A stretch of DNA of 64,000 nt from Zasmidium citrigriseum (Eukaryota; Ascomycota; Dothideomycetes; Mycosphaerellales; Mycosphaerellaceae): assembly GCA_002786025.1 (NCBI GenBank), contig NHNW01000013.1:496001-560000 (forward strand), written 5' to 3'. The translations under genes and the position numbers were made by a program. The notes beneath the pieces were generated by a model. It was given only the letters and a program-made list of their open reading frames with translations. It ran no database searches and was not told the DNA's origin. Of the stretch, positions 9,620-21,971 are shown piece after piece. Numbering within the stretch: position 1 is the first letter of the stretch; each line of letters begins with the position of its first letter.

Positions 9620-11563
9620 ATGCCTCCGGATCCAGCGCCAGGCTCTGACACCATCCCGGAAAGTGGCGACTCACCACCGAAGACACCTCAAAACGACGCC
9701 AGCAATGGCCGAAAGGACGGCCATGACGATTCTGATCAAGAACACGCCGACAATGCACAGGTGACACAGTCACAAGAGCTGACGCCGCCACCTCTGCCAC
9801 CCCGGCCACCATTGTCTCAAGCGGGGTCTCTGCGGTTATCAAAAAGGCCGTCACGACCTCAACTATTATCAACACCGACGACTGCGCTTTCTCTCGCCGA
9901 TGTTCACACGCAAACCTATGGTGGCGAGGAAAATGGAACTTCAATATCATCACCGGCCAGCAGAGCTGTCTCTAGGAAGCACAGCTTTACCCATTTTGGC
10001 CGCTTCGTGAGCAACAATAACAGTAGCGAGGGCGATGACTCTGCCAGTATCAAGAGCTACATTCCTTCACTGGACGCACGGCTCGACAATGAGAGCATCC
10101 TTGGTGATGTAGCAAGAGATGAAGTCAACCCGAGTTGGGCAGCTTTGAACGTAGAATCGGACAAGGACGACCCCTTCCAAACCATCTTCTCGCCGGAAGA
10201 CGAGGCGCTCAGCGACCAGATTCAGCACGAATTCGACGAAGTCGACTCAGATCATGCAGGCGGCACGAGCGAAGAAGTGTTGTTGGCAAACTGGAAAGCC
10301 AAGCTAAAGCATTTCTTCATCTTGTCTGCGTCTGGGAAACCAATCTATAGCAGACACGGCGACGACAAGCTCACCAGTCATTACGTTGGTGTTGCGCAGA
10401 CGTTGATATCATTTTACCAAGGGGCCAAAGATCCCTTGAAGGGCTTCACAGCTGGCGGCACTCGATTTGTCATGCTCTCCAAAGGACCATTAAATTTGAT
10501 CGCCATCAGTCGCCTACCAGAGAGCGAATCGCAATTACGAAGTCAGCTCGAGGCACTCTACATGCAAATACTGTCAACCTTGACACTACCAAGCATGGAG
10601 AAAATGTTCTCGAACCGACCATCTACAGATCTCCGTCGACCACTCCAGGGAACCGACGTCCTACTAGACGGTCTCGCCGATGGCTTCACGCGAGGCTCAC
10701 CCTCCGCCCTCCTTTCCGCCCTCGAATGTCTCCGCATGCGCAAAACAAACCGCAAAGTCATCAACGAAACCCTCCTCAAAGTCCGCTCCCCAAACCTCCT
10801 CTACGGCCTCATCGTAGCAGCCGGCCGCCTCGTCAGCGTAGTCCGTCCCAAAAAGCACTCCCTCCACCCAGGCGACCTCCACCTAATCTTCAACATGCTC
10901 TTCGAAGCAGGCAGCGTCCGCGCCGGCGGCGGCGAGAACTGGATCCCTCTATGTCTCCCTGGCTTTAACAACACCGGCTTCCTCTACATGTACGTCAGCT
11001 TCTTTGCCGCCTCAGAACCAGAACCCACCTCCGACGCCCCAGCTCCAGAGAAAGACGACGAGCTCGCCATAGTCCTCATCAGCGCCAACAAAGAAGCCTT
11101 CTTCGAGCTCCGCAAAATGCGCGACGACCTCGTCTCAAACCTCACCTCCAACGGCAGTCTCGCCATAATCCGCACCGCGATCCAAAAAGGCCACGCCTCG
11201 ACAACCGAAATCGTCCCCGGCACAGTCCTCCGCCATTTCCTCTACAAATCCCGCGGAAACGTGCAATTCGTCATGCCGTCTTTTGAGCCGCACTTCTCTG
11301 GCTTGGTCGCAAGAAGACGATTGATGTCGCTGTATCATATGATGCACGAGAGCGTCCATTCACGGACGGCGCATTTGAAGGTTCAGCATTGCATGGCGTC
11401 GAATGCTACGGCGTTGGCGTGGGAGACGCCGCTTTTTGAGCTTTATTGTGTCGCGGGCCCGCAGGCGAGTCGGGCGGCGTTGGCGCAGGGGGCGAATCGG
11501 ATTGTGCAGTGGATTCGGAGGGAGGAGGAGAGGGTGTTCATTATTGGAGGGGCGGTGTTCTAG
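9620..11563 (+). CDS. mon1: Vacuolar fusion protein Mon1 (SAND family)
   Basis: Uninterrupted frame of 647 residues. Residues 1-220 are Pro/Ser-rich and look disordered. From about 230 the typical Mon1 longin-type region begins (LKHFFILSASGKPIYSRHGD), followed by FVMLSKGPLNLIAISR, the LLDGLADGF segment, the HLIFNML segment and a C-terminal domain ending near residue 640. Mon1 with Ccz1 is the guanine nucleotide exchange factor that activates Rab7/Ypt7 on late endosomes, vacuoles and autophagosomes. Length and order match fungal family members. A CACGTG box lies about 120 nt upstream. The next gene is convergent, with stops about 300 nt apart. Confidence 0.93.
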   Translation: MPPDPAPGSDTIPESGDSPPKTPQNDASNGRKDGHDDSDQEHADNAQVTQSQELTPPPLPPRPPLSQAGSLRLSKRPSRPQLLSTPTTALSLADVHTQTYGGEENGTSISSPASRAVSRKHSFTHFGRFVSNNNSSEGDDSASIKSYIPSLDARLDNESILGDVARDEVNPSWAALNVESDKDDPFQTIFSPEDEALSDQIQHEFDEVDSDHAGGTSEEVLLANWKAKLKHFFILSASGKPIYSRHGDDKLTSHYVGVAQTLISFYQGAKDPLKGFTAGGTRFVMLSKGPLNLIAISRLPESESQLRSQLEALYMQILSTLTLPSMEKMFSNRPSTDLRRPLQGTDVLLDGLADGFTRGSPSALLSALECLRMRKTNRKVINETLLKVRSPNLLYGLIVAAGRLVSVVRPKKHSLHPGDLHLIFNMLFEAGSVRAGGGENWIPLCLPGFNNTGFLYMYVSFFAASEPEPTSDAPAPEKDDELAIVLISANKEAFFELRKMRDDLVSNLTSNGSLAIIRTAIQKGHASTTEIVPGTVLRHFLYKSRGNVQFVMPSFEPHFSGLVARRRLMSLYHMMHESVHSRTAHLKVQHCMASNATALAWETPLFELYCVAGPQASRAALAQGANRIVQWIRREEERVFIIGGAVF

Positions 11564-11869
11564 GAGAGTGGGGGAGATGGGAGGATGGGATTGAGATCTC
11601 GCGGGTCGGTATCGTTGTTCAAGTAGACATCATCCAGGATGTCGGTATCAGGCACACACCTATGAAAGGAATTTGAGAAGGGAAGTGTTCGTCTATGATC
11701 TTGGCATTCTATCGTATCGTACGTATGTCCGTAATTACTACGTACAGAGAGAATAAACGCCTCATCAACTCGTGAACGCGGAACGGGTATCATCTCATCT
11801 GTCATCCTGGTCATCACTCCTGGAAGCGAACGCCTTCATCAATTCATGCGCGATCTCCTCCTCATTTCC

Positions 11870-14800
11870 TCACCAACCTCCCATCACCCTCGTCTTCGAC
11901 GCACCGCCACGACGAACAGCCCAACCACGAGCAAGAGTCTGGAAGATCGCCACATCATTGCTGAGCTTGATGATGCGTGCATCGACGACCGCGCGCCAGG
12001 CTCGCTGGATGGTGACAGCTGCGTTGATAGCGCGGTCGCGGGTCTGCACGACTTGGGCGCAGTGGTTGGCCAAGCGCATGAGGGCGATGCGCTGCGAGGC
12101 GACAACGGGGGCGCGGTGCTTGCGGTATGCACGCTGGAGCGTGACTGTGGCGTGGTGCTGACGGGCCAGGGGAAGGAGGCGTGAGGCGAGGAAGGCCAGG
12201 TTGGAGACAGTGGTTTCGCGACTGGGGATGTTGCCCACGGAGGACGTGAGCTGCTTCGTGAAGGCCGTGCTGCAACCCAAGGCCGTCAGGCGTCCTTCGA
12301 GGGAGGCCTTTGGAGAGTAGTTCGTCTGGCTGCTTTTGGTTTCTGGGATGTAGGCTGAAAAGCCGTCGACGATCGCGGCATATGCCTTGCCGCTAGCGAA
12401 AGACGTCGTGAGGTTGGTGACCTTCACTTCAGCCTTCGCAGCGTATGCGGCAGCCCACTCCTGCAGAAGCATCTCCGGGTCTTGCTTGGAGAGAGTCTTG
12501 ACAACATGTGGCTCGGTGCTTGCACCGGTGCTTCGCTGGATATCCTTCGCCACATGCTCGAGATCGACGAGGTGCTTCACTCCGAAGACGCTGACGAGAG
12601 ACCACAGCAGGCTCAATGTCTTCTCGCGGTGGCCATTGACGATGTCGTCGGCGGTGATGTCTCCGACAACATTGGCGCCGCGGACATCATAGCCCTCAAG
12701 TGCGCTGAGGGCGACTTGCACATTGAAGTGCTTCTGGACGCGACCAAGGCATGGCATCTTCAGATGCTGGGAGAGAACACGCGTATTGACAGCCAGGTCT
12801 GGCTTGAACATGTCGCTCGTGAGCTGAGTCGCATCTGGGAGCTGGATGGTGACGGTTGGATTGTCGTCGTTTGAGTGAGTGGAGATTGACTTGCGGTTGT
12901 AAAGAAGGATCTCGACGAGACGGGTGAGCATGATACCATCCCGAAGGTCGATTGCCAGGTTCTCAATTCCGTACTTCACTTCGTCGAGTGGATCCTGAAT
13001 GTGGACGAGCTCGTAGTCGAATTGCTTCAAAGTGCGGATGATATCGCCGACGGAAGGCATCATCATGCCGGCGAAAGCATTGAGAACGGCAGTGGACGAC
13101 TTCTTGGCGGAGGAGCGCTTGAAGAGGCAGCCATGGACAAGCTCAGTCGTCTTCGCTTGATCGAGAAGCCAGATAAGCATGACACTGCGGAGAATGCTCT
13201 TTCTCCAGCGAATGGTTTCATGGTGGGACTTGTCACTGGTTCGGCGGGATTCGGCGACGTCAATGTCGGCGGGTGCGACGAAGAAAGTCTCCAGGAATCC
13301 AGTCAGAGCACGTCGGCTGGCGCGAGGGTCGAGAATCTCCTCGCTGCTAGCGATGCCGTTGGAGTCGCCGACTGATGCACGCTTGGGGATCTGCCGGCCG
13401 ACGATGACTTCTGCGGCAGCTCGAAGAGCTTCCTCATCGTAGGTCTCCAGAAACAGGCTGAGGAATTTCTTGCGGAGGCCAATGTCGTGAGCTGGATCCG
13501 TGGAGTTCGAATTGGTCCTCGGCTTGCTGAGAGAGCCATACACCAGCGAGGCTTGTAGACGCTTGTGCAGCAATGCTACCTCAGGCTGGTGATAGGTCTC
13601 GATCAGACCTTGTCGCAATGGGACGGTAGCAGTGGTACCAGTGATAGTACGCTCGGCAGCAGCGAAGATCTCGTTGGCCACTTCAGTGAGCGCAATCTCC
13701 TGCTGACTCAACCAGCTGTCTTCGTAGAGCTCTGGCTGAGACAAATTGTCTGGGAGCACGGGATACAGTGACAACTTCGAGGCTTGAAGTTCGAGACGCT
13801 TCAAGTCTATGTGCTGGCGCAGGGACTTCTTCTCGGCGGAGTTGTTGGTACTAGAGGCAGGGGAGTTGCGTTGCGATGAGACTTGTCCTGGCCTCGTGCG
13901 TGGAGCGTCCGGCGATTGGCGAATGAAGTTCCTGGTAATCGTGGACTTCATGTGTCTCGTGGTAGTCGTAGTCGTGATGCTAGCCGCAGTAAAAGCATGA
14001 GGAGGAGCAGGTGCTGCATTCTGGGTAGGTCTTGCGAGGCTGGTGGGAAGTGGCACCGACGGTCGGGCTGTGTTGACTTGTCGGTTTGCGGTAGCAGCAG
14101 TACCCTGGGTTGCCCGAGCGTTCGCCAGCCGTGCTGCGTATCGCTGACCCTCGATGGTGTTCCTCGTCGCGATCTTGAACACCTTCTGCGCCATCGGAGG
14201 AAGGTTTTCCTTCCCGGTATTGTCTCCGCAAACGTCAAAGCCGTCCGTGTTCTCAGGTCCACGGACAGGTTGGAGAGGTGCACGCTTCGGAGCGGCGTTC
14301 AATGACATTCTAGGGCGCCGAACGGGCTTCGACAGCTGGCTCTCTCTGCCTTCTGGGTTGTCTTCTTGCTGGGGAGGCTGAATAGCCAGACCTGGGATGT
14401 CGACGTTGAAAGTATCGTCCAGACCAGCCGTCGTGTTGGCTCCTGGATGAATGGTGAGGACGGTCGTGTCCTCCGGGATGAATATCGTCTTTCGTCTCGG
14501 CTCCTTCTTGATCGCTGGGCCGAAGATGTCCTCCGAACGATAGCTCTTGCGGCGATCGCCCACAGCACCACCTCCTGGTGCTGCTCTCTGCTCCTGCACT
14601 TGCTCCCCACCACCAACAGACATCCTGCTCCGACCTTGCCCAATCTCCCTCAATCCACCCTTCTGCTGCTGCTCTGCTGCACTGCTCGTCGCAGCGCCGC
14701 CCGCCATCTTGCGCGCTGGTTTCGAAAGCAAAGTAGTCTTACCTGTAGCCGGCTTGCTAATCACAAGCTCCTCGTCCTCCTTGACCTCCTCAAAGACAGT

Positions 14801-15010
14801 CACAGGCGCCGCCTTCTTCGCCACCTGACCGCCCATGAGCGAACTCCTGCGTCGTGGCTTTGTGTTGCGTAGTGTAGGCTCAAACGCACGTGTATACTCG
14901 ATGTTGGCGGTGTCGTCGTGGGAGGAAGAAAAGCTCAAACGATGGGAGTGGGAGCTGAAGCCATTTGTCGGGCCGGGACAAGGCGTCGCAGAAATTGAAG
15001 TGCGCCGCAT
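11870..15010 (-). CDS. ASPM-like spindle protein with calponin-homology region and IQ motifs
   Basis: Single-exon frame of 1046 residues, ATG at 15010. The N-terminal about 350 residues are Ser/Arg-rich and basic, with a microtubule-protein character. A helical middle follows. From about 620 a calponin-homology region appears (LAIDLRDGIMLTRLVEILL) with the long insertion seen in ASPM-type CH domains. The C-terminus has IQ-like motifs (VTLQRAYRKHR and VTIQRAWRAVV), which usually bind calmodulin or myosin-type light chains. ASPM/Asp family proteins focus microtubules at spindle poles; the fungal homologues are shorter because they carry few IQ repeats. This one fits that pattern. Assignment rests on the CH-plus-IQ arrangement, not on a database search. 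Confidence 0.82.
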   Translation of the reverse strand: MRRTSISATPCPGPTNGFSSHSHRLSFSSSHDDTANIEYTRAFEPTLRNTKPRRRSSLMGGQVAKKAAPVTVFEEVKEDEELVISKPATGKTTLLSKPARKMAGGAATSSAAEQQQKGGLREIGQGRSRMSVGGGEQVQEQRAAPGGGAVGDRRKSYRSEDIFGPAIKKEPRRKTIFIPEDTTVLTIHPGANTTAGLDDTFNVDIPGLAIQPPQQEDNPEGRESQLSKPVRRPRMSLNAAPKRAPLQPVRGPENTDGFDVCGDNTGKENLPPMAQKVFKIATRNTIEGQRYAARLANARATQGTAATANRQVNTARPSVPLPTSLARPTQNAAPAPPHAFTAASITTTTTTRHMKSTITRNFIRQSPDAPRTRPGQVSSQRNSPASSTNNSAEKKSLRQHIDLKRLELQASKLSLYPVLPDNLSQPELYEDSWLSQQEIALTEVANEIFAAAERTITGTTATVPLRQGLIETYHQPEVALLHKRLQASLVYGSLSKPRTNSNSTDPAHDIGLRKKFLSLFLETYDEEALRAAAEVIVGRQIPKRASVGDSNGIASSEEILDPRASRRALTGFLETFFVAPADIDVAESRRTSDKSHHETIRWRKSILRSVMLIWLLDQAKTTELVHGCLFKRSSAKKSSTAVLNAFAGMMMPSVGDIIRTLKQFDYELVHIQDPLDEVKYGIENLAIDLRDGIMLTRLVEILLYNRKSISTHSNDDNPTVTIQLPDATQLTSDMFKPDLAVNTRVLSQHLKMPCLGRVQKHFNVQVALSALEGYDVRGANVVGDITADDIVNGHREKTLSLLWSLVSVFGVKHLVDLEHVAKDIQRSTGASTEPHVVKTLSKQDPEMLLQEWAAAYAAKAEVKVTNLTTSFASGKAYAAIVDGFSAYIPETKSSQTNYSPKASLEGRLTALGCSTAFTKQLTSSVGNIPSRETTVSNLAFLASRLLPLARQHHATVTLQRAYRKHRAPVVASQRIALMRLANHCAQVVQTRDRAINAAVTIQRAWRAVVDARIIKLSNDVAIFQTLARGWAVRRGGASKTRVMGGW

Positions 15011-15719
15011 TTTCTTCCCGAAACTTCTCTGTTCGTCCGTTTATTCTTGCTGGGATGGCATCGTCCAGGTGAGTGAAGGGGTCGTCGCCGTTTGCTTGCA
15101 GGTCAAGCTCCAAGGTATAAGTGGCGCTGGCTTTGTTTGTTGACGCTGGTTGCTACGGCTTCAGCCAATCACGGGGCTTCACGCCAACGTCACCTGCTTT
15201 CACACGTGCCATTTCTGCGTCTTCTGCTGTTCCAACATTGATCAGATGCATCATGTCTTCTGAGTATACTATACGAAAGCATCTGAAGATCTTGTGTACT
15301 CTCAGGATGTGGCTCAGCCACATGGATTAGTGCAATTCTGAGACAGAAAACGGAGCGCGCAGCAGCGGGGATCGGCTTCTTGAAATATTTCGAAGGCCAG
15401 CAGGCCAGAACAGCCACAATGACCGCCTCTTCATTGTCGGACCTAGCTTGAGCATTGACCTTGAGAGCTCTCGACAGCTTCTCTTGTCTGCCTAAAAGCC
15501 ACCTTTCGCGCCAATCGCGAGCGGTTGAAGACGGCTAACTACAAACGACAAACGGAGAATTGGAATTGGAGACGAGGAACGAGGAAGGGTCCGAATACAT
15601 TTCAGTGAAGCGACGGGAGAATGCCTAGAGATCCCGAAAACACGGGATGCCATTCAATGAACAGCGACAAGTCCCGCACGGGCGTTCTTCCTCCCAAGCC
15701 GACACTTTCACGACACCCT
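15011..15719. other. Intergenic region between ASPM-like and protease genes
   Basis: About 0.7 kb. It contains the 5' region of the ASPM-like gene and the 3' region of the protease gene, both on the minus strand. I see no coding region, structured RNA or repeat. Confidence 0.5.
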
Positions 15720-17115
<1,396 letters not shown>

Positions 17116-19886
17116 GATGGAAGCTTGTGTCTGGCGAATAGAAGACCGGCTGCGAAGGTTGAATGAACGACGGGTTGGCTGCTGGACTTGGAGGCTGAGC
17201 GGTGGTCGTTATATATGCCACAGTCGCCTTTTGCGTTCCCGACGAGAGTCCATGTCGACATTCAGTGCCCAGCATTCAACATGCATTCTCTCCATAGATC
17301 TTGACTGGTTCGGGCAGAGTGGCCGTGGTGCATCGCCATGAGCTTCGTTTTCGGCAAGTCTGAACGTAGGAAAGTGGAGAAGTGTTTTCTCGATACCTTC
17401 CGTACGCGGTCGTAGATACGTGAGTACAGTACCAAGCTCTTAGTGGTATGCAAGATGCGTGGGTATCAAGGTCATTCTCGTGAAAACAAACGATTTCCAT
17501 CGGGACATTATCAATCTGCTCTCTGTCTGCTCGAACGACTTACCCGCAAAAAGTACGGCCAAGTTGAGCGCGTGCCAGTGATTGGGCTTGATAGGCAGAG
17601 TATGCATGTCGTATTCGAACCTTGACAAAAACTCGAAGATCCCATAGATGATGTGGCCTTGATTCGTCCGCAAACATATGAGAGGTGGAGATTGAAATCT
17701 CTCTTGCTCTTCAGAGAGGCTTATCACAGCATTCTTGACATTGATGGCGATAGCGAGAGCTGCAAGGTACGGCGTCAAGTCGCATACCCGCATTGGCGCC
17801 ACAAGCGAGGTCGTCTCTGGATCCACACTTCATCAGTCTTAATCAATTTCTTCCAGGTCTCTGAGCAAGTAGACTTGACGCTTAAAGGTTGATCCGTGCC
17901 TGTTTTATGCACTGGATCAACGTCTATGCCCAAGCAGGTAGGTGTCAAGAAGCGTCGTCATTGCTGAGGATACGAGTATGTTATTATCTTGTTCTCCTAG
18001 ATTCTTGAAGTCGATCTGCCAAGTCAATATAAAGCACAGTACCTGCAGACTTGGCAATTCCACGTCGTACAGACACGCATCCGAGATTCTCTAGGCGCAT
18101 GTTGAGGCATGTCGAAAAGCTTGCTCATCTCATGGGCGTGCAAAACTCGGAGGATTTCTCTGTTCGCGCCCATGGCTTACGGCGAAGTCCGCATTTTCTG
18201 CACGAAGCAGTTCTTCAGCGCTGAGATCCATGCAGGACGACTCTCCTTTTCTCTTCGAAAGGCGTACCTATGAGCACTGTGTCCCCGAATGCTCTCATGT
18301 CCGTACGCTCCAGGTCCGGCTTTGGCTCACGAGATCATAGGTTCCATTTCCCAGGTTCAAGAAGACTGGCATGACGCCGTATGTCATGTAACGCTCTGAG
18401 ATGGAATCAAGTTGCAGTATTGGAGGTGGTTGTTGAAGAGTTGGAGGAAAAGAAGATTGTGACCTCGTCTCGAGCCAGGTGGTCAATGCGTCGGCTCCGC
18501 TGTGCCGACATCTCCTTCTCCAGGGCAGGGCAGCGACAACGACGTCTTTTCCATCAACAACAACTCCCATCATGGCGCGACGACTACCATCACACATGTC
18601 CTTCAGGAATAACAGTAATTCCATCGTCAGCGATGTGTCAGATCAATGAGCCCATGCGGGGCCATTTGACCAGGCGCCTGAGGGCGAGAAATCAAGGCCG
18701 ATTCCAAGGCTCTTGCGATTCGATTTACGACTACGATAGTATTTGCCATCCGGTTCAGAATTCCTCTCAGGACCAGCTACGCTTCGATGCTTCGTGCTTT
18801 GAAGTAGCATTCGCTGCATTGCCCACAGAGCCGAGGCCGTGCAATGTTCCGCGGACGCCAGTTCCCACGATTACCTGACGACATCAACAGTCACACACCC
18901 TTCGGAATCAGTTTCGTCAGAACGACAAAGCATTGCACGCTGTGCTAGTCAATGTCGTCTCGGTCACTAAGCTGGACTGAAATCGACCGTCTCGTCCAGC
19001 ACAGGATCCGGTCATCATACAGTGACGGCGGCAATCCGTCCAGATCGGCATGTGTACCTCTTCTGGTGTTTTCTGGTGTGCTACTCAAACCAGGATCACC
19101 TTCTCCTGCATGGCATCTGTTGGCAAGTCGAGAGGTTGAGGTGAATGGAGACAAGATCGACTCGCTCGGCTCTCAAGGCATTACTCAACGTTGCTGCCTT
19201 CTATCTGGGATATAGATGGCCCAGCCTGGAACCCTCCTTCGGTGTACCCGACAAAGAGGCAGCCATATACTGACCAATACTCACATGCAGATTTTGGAAT
19301 ACATGCATGGCGGCAGTGGCAAGGCTGAGGGATCTTCGAACTTCCCACGAGATGGGCTTGCCACCACATGGCCATTGGCGAATATGATGTTGCCTGAGGA
19401 TGTATTAACCTGCAGCTATGTCGCCGCCCCCGAGCCGGCTCCAGGCCACAGCATTCATTTGCATGTGATAGTCCAAGCTATGGAGTTTCGTGTGCGATCA
19501 GTAACCAAAATGTCTGCGACATTGCAGGAGCTTGGCCATGGCAACTTCCGAGAGCGAGAACGAAGCGTGCTGCTAATGCAGACGGGCAGCAATTGAACCT
19601 GATATTTGAGTCCAAACCGAGGAAGTTTTAGAAATGGCTCATTCTGACTGGTCAATATCGATGCATGCGGGGTGTCGAAGCTACCGTTTTCAGATGACGA
19701 TCAGAACGTGGGGCCCCGATCGATTGGCACGCTCAGGCCACATACGCAATGACGGTCTGGAACGACATCACAGACATCCAATGCTGCCGAAGGCATCAAC
19801 TCTTGCTTCTGAATATTTACAGCTTGGGAAGGACTGAAGCCGTTGCTGGTCGAGGCACAAGTCAAGATCACAGCTGAAGAGACACA
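17116..19886. other. 2.8-kb intergenic region without a supported gene
   Basis: Only short frames occur. The longest are a minus-strand frame at 17440-17826 that opens with GTG (first ATG near 17794), a plus-strand frame around 18381-18878 and an ATG frame at 19216-19596 (126 residues). None has recognisable motifs, good neighbours or splice partners. An unrecognised small gene at 19216-19596 cannot be excluded. No repeats or tRNA-like structures were seen. The right end contains the promoter of the P450 gene. Confidence 0.4.
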
Positions 19887-21622
19887 ATGGCGTCCAACAT
19901 CCCAAAGCCAGTCTTGTTTCTGCTGGCAACCGCCGGAGAATCCGCTGTTATCACGAAGACCGTGCCGCTTGAGTACCTTCCAACACCGCCTCTTTCTCGA
20001 GTGTTTGTACGACTTGCCATCTTTCAGCTGGTGGTATATGCCATATACCGGTGGTTCATTTATCCATTCTTCCTCAGTCCTCTTAGGAATCTTCCAGGTC
20101 CAAAGGTCAGTACCTGAGGAATGCTGTGATGAATTCAGTCCATCAATGCTAACTGAAACCACAGGGAGAACTACCCATCTTGGGCAATGGCAGAGCCGTG
20201 TTCGAACGTCCTGCCGGACGATCTTTCCTCAGATGGATGAAGGAAATTCCCAACGACGGCCTCATCTACTTCCGTGGCTTCTTCCACCAAGACCGCCTTC
20301 TCGTCACCGACCTCAAGATCCTTGGAGAGCTGCTCGTCACCAGGTCATACGACTTCGAAAAGCCCAAGCCTCTTCGAGACTTTCTGCGATTCATTCTGGG
20401 CGATGGTCTCATCATCGTCGAAGGCGATGTACACAAATTCCAGAGGAAGAACATCATGCCAGCATTTACCTTCCGAGCCATCAAGGACTTGTATCCGATC
20501 TTCTGGGAGAAGTCCTCACAGCTCACTCAGGGTGTCAACCAGCAGCTTGTTGAAGGAGCTGGGCAAAAGGCGGCCGACGGAAATACAATTGTGGAGGTCA
20601 ACCACTGGGCAAATCAAGTGACAATGGACATCATCGGCATGGCGGCAATGGGAAGAGACTTCCAGGCGCTGAAGCATGGAGATGACCCGCTCATCGTCAA
20701 TTATGAAGAGCTGTTGGAGCCGACCAAAGAGAAGAATCTCTACTTCCTACTCAACATCCTGCTCTCTCCGCCAGTCGTGGCCAAAATCCCTTGGAAACTC
20801 AACGATCGTGCGAAGGTCATCCAGAAAAACATTGTGGACATTTCTCTCCAGCTCGTGAAGGAGAAGAAAGAGCAGCTGAAGACCGAACAAGAGGGAACAT
20901 CAAAGGATTTGCTCTCCCTGCTGATCCGCGCAAACAACTTCTCCGACCACCAACTTGTCGATCAGATGCTGACATTTTTGGCGGCTGGTCATGAGACGAC
21001 CTCTTCGGCATTCACATGGGCGACTTTCCTCCTCTCGAAGCATCCTGAGATTCAGACTGCACTGAGGAAGGAAATCCAGGAGAATCTCCCATCCCCAACC
21101 GGGCCCATCCCAGAGGGATTCGACATCGCCACCGTCATCGAGGGCCTTCCTCTCCTAAACGGCGTCTGCGAAGAATGCATCCGACTCTATCCTACCGTCC
21201 CAATCACTGTACGCGACGCAAACAAGCCTACTCAATTGGGTGGTGTGCATATCCCCAAGAATACACAGATCATGCTCTGCCCATGGGCTACCAACCGTAA
21301 CCCAGCCTTTTGGGGTGACAACGCCGATGAGTTCGTGCCTGAGCGCTGGATCGACACGGACGAGAAGACCGGCGAGCGGAGGCCCAACAAGAACGGAGGC
21401 GCACCAAGCAACTACGCCATCCTCACTTTCCTGCACGGACCAAGGAGTTGCATCGGTCAAGGTTTCGCAAAGGCAGAGCTCAGATGTCTGGTTGCGGCGT
21501 TCACGGGTGCTTTCGAAATGGTCATGTCGGACCCCACTGAAGATGTTGTGCCTCACGGTGTCGTTACGACTAAGCCGAAGAACGGCATGCACTTGAAGTT
21601 GAAATATCTTGGAGGATGGTGA
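19887..21622 (+). CDS. Cytochrome P450 monooxygenase, microsomal type
   Basis: Two exons, 19887-20105 and 20165-21622, with a 59-nt intron (GTCAGT..CACAG) falling inside the Pro-rich hinge; the product has 558 residues. A membrane anchor lies near residues 38-63 (ending YRWFIYPFF), followed by the LPGPK hinge. The I-helix motif is AGHETTS, the K-helix ExxR appears as ECIR, PERW follows, and the heme-binding loop is FLHGPRSCIG with the axial Cys. All core motifs are intact. These enzymes use NADPH-P450 reductase to hydroxylate lipophilic substrates at the ER; the pattern around the heme resembles CYP3/CYP4-clan-like fungal families. No other biosynthetic genes adjoin, so a detoxification or fatty-acid/terpenoid role is as likely as a metabolite pathway. 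Confidence 0.92.
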
Positions 21623-21971
21623 AGCAGGAACGATCGGGAGGGCGCATGGCGAACGAGACGATGAGTGGGCAGGATGTTAGACGGTTTGGATACGTCCACT
21701 TGACGAAGATACCACGACGGCATTGGATTACTGATAAGTAAGTAGCGTATGTACAGTCGCAACGCCTGCATTGTTTGCACACTGCTCGTCCACGTTGGGC
21801 TCTCACGTGAGACGGAGTTTGTTCCGCGGTCTGACTTCACCTCCTCCCATGTCAACCGAGGCTCTGCTGTCAAGAAACATTCGAGTCGTACTTTATACAC
21901 AGCTATCTTATTTTCGATATCGAAGATCGTGAAATTCTGAAACAGTGTTTCTGAAGGTCGAGATCACGAAA

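Noticed and set aside
17440..17826. Minus-strand frame of 128 codons
   Set aside because: Opens with GTG; no motif, no splice partner and no conserved look. Left as part of the intergenic region.
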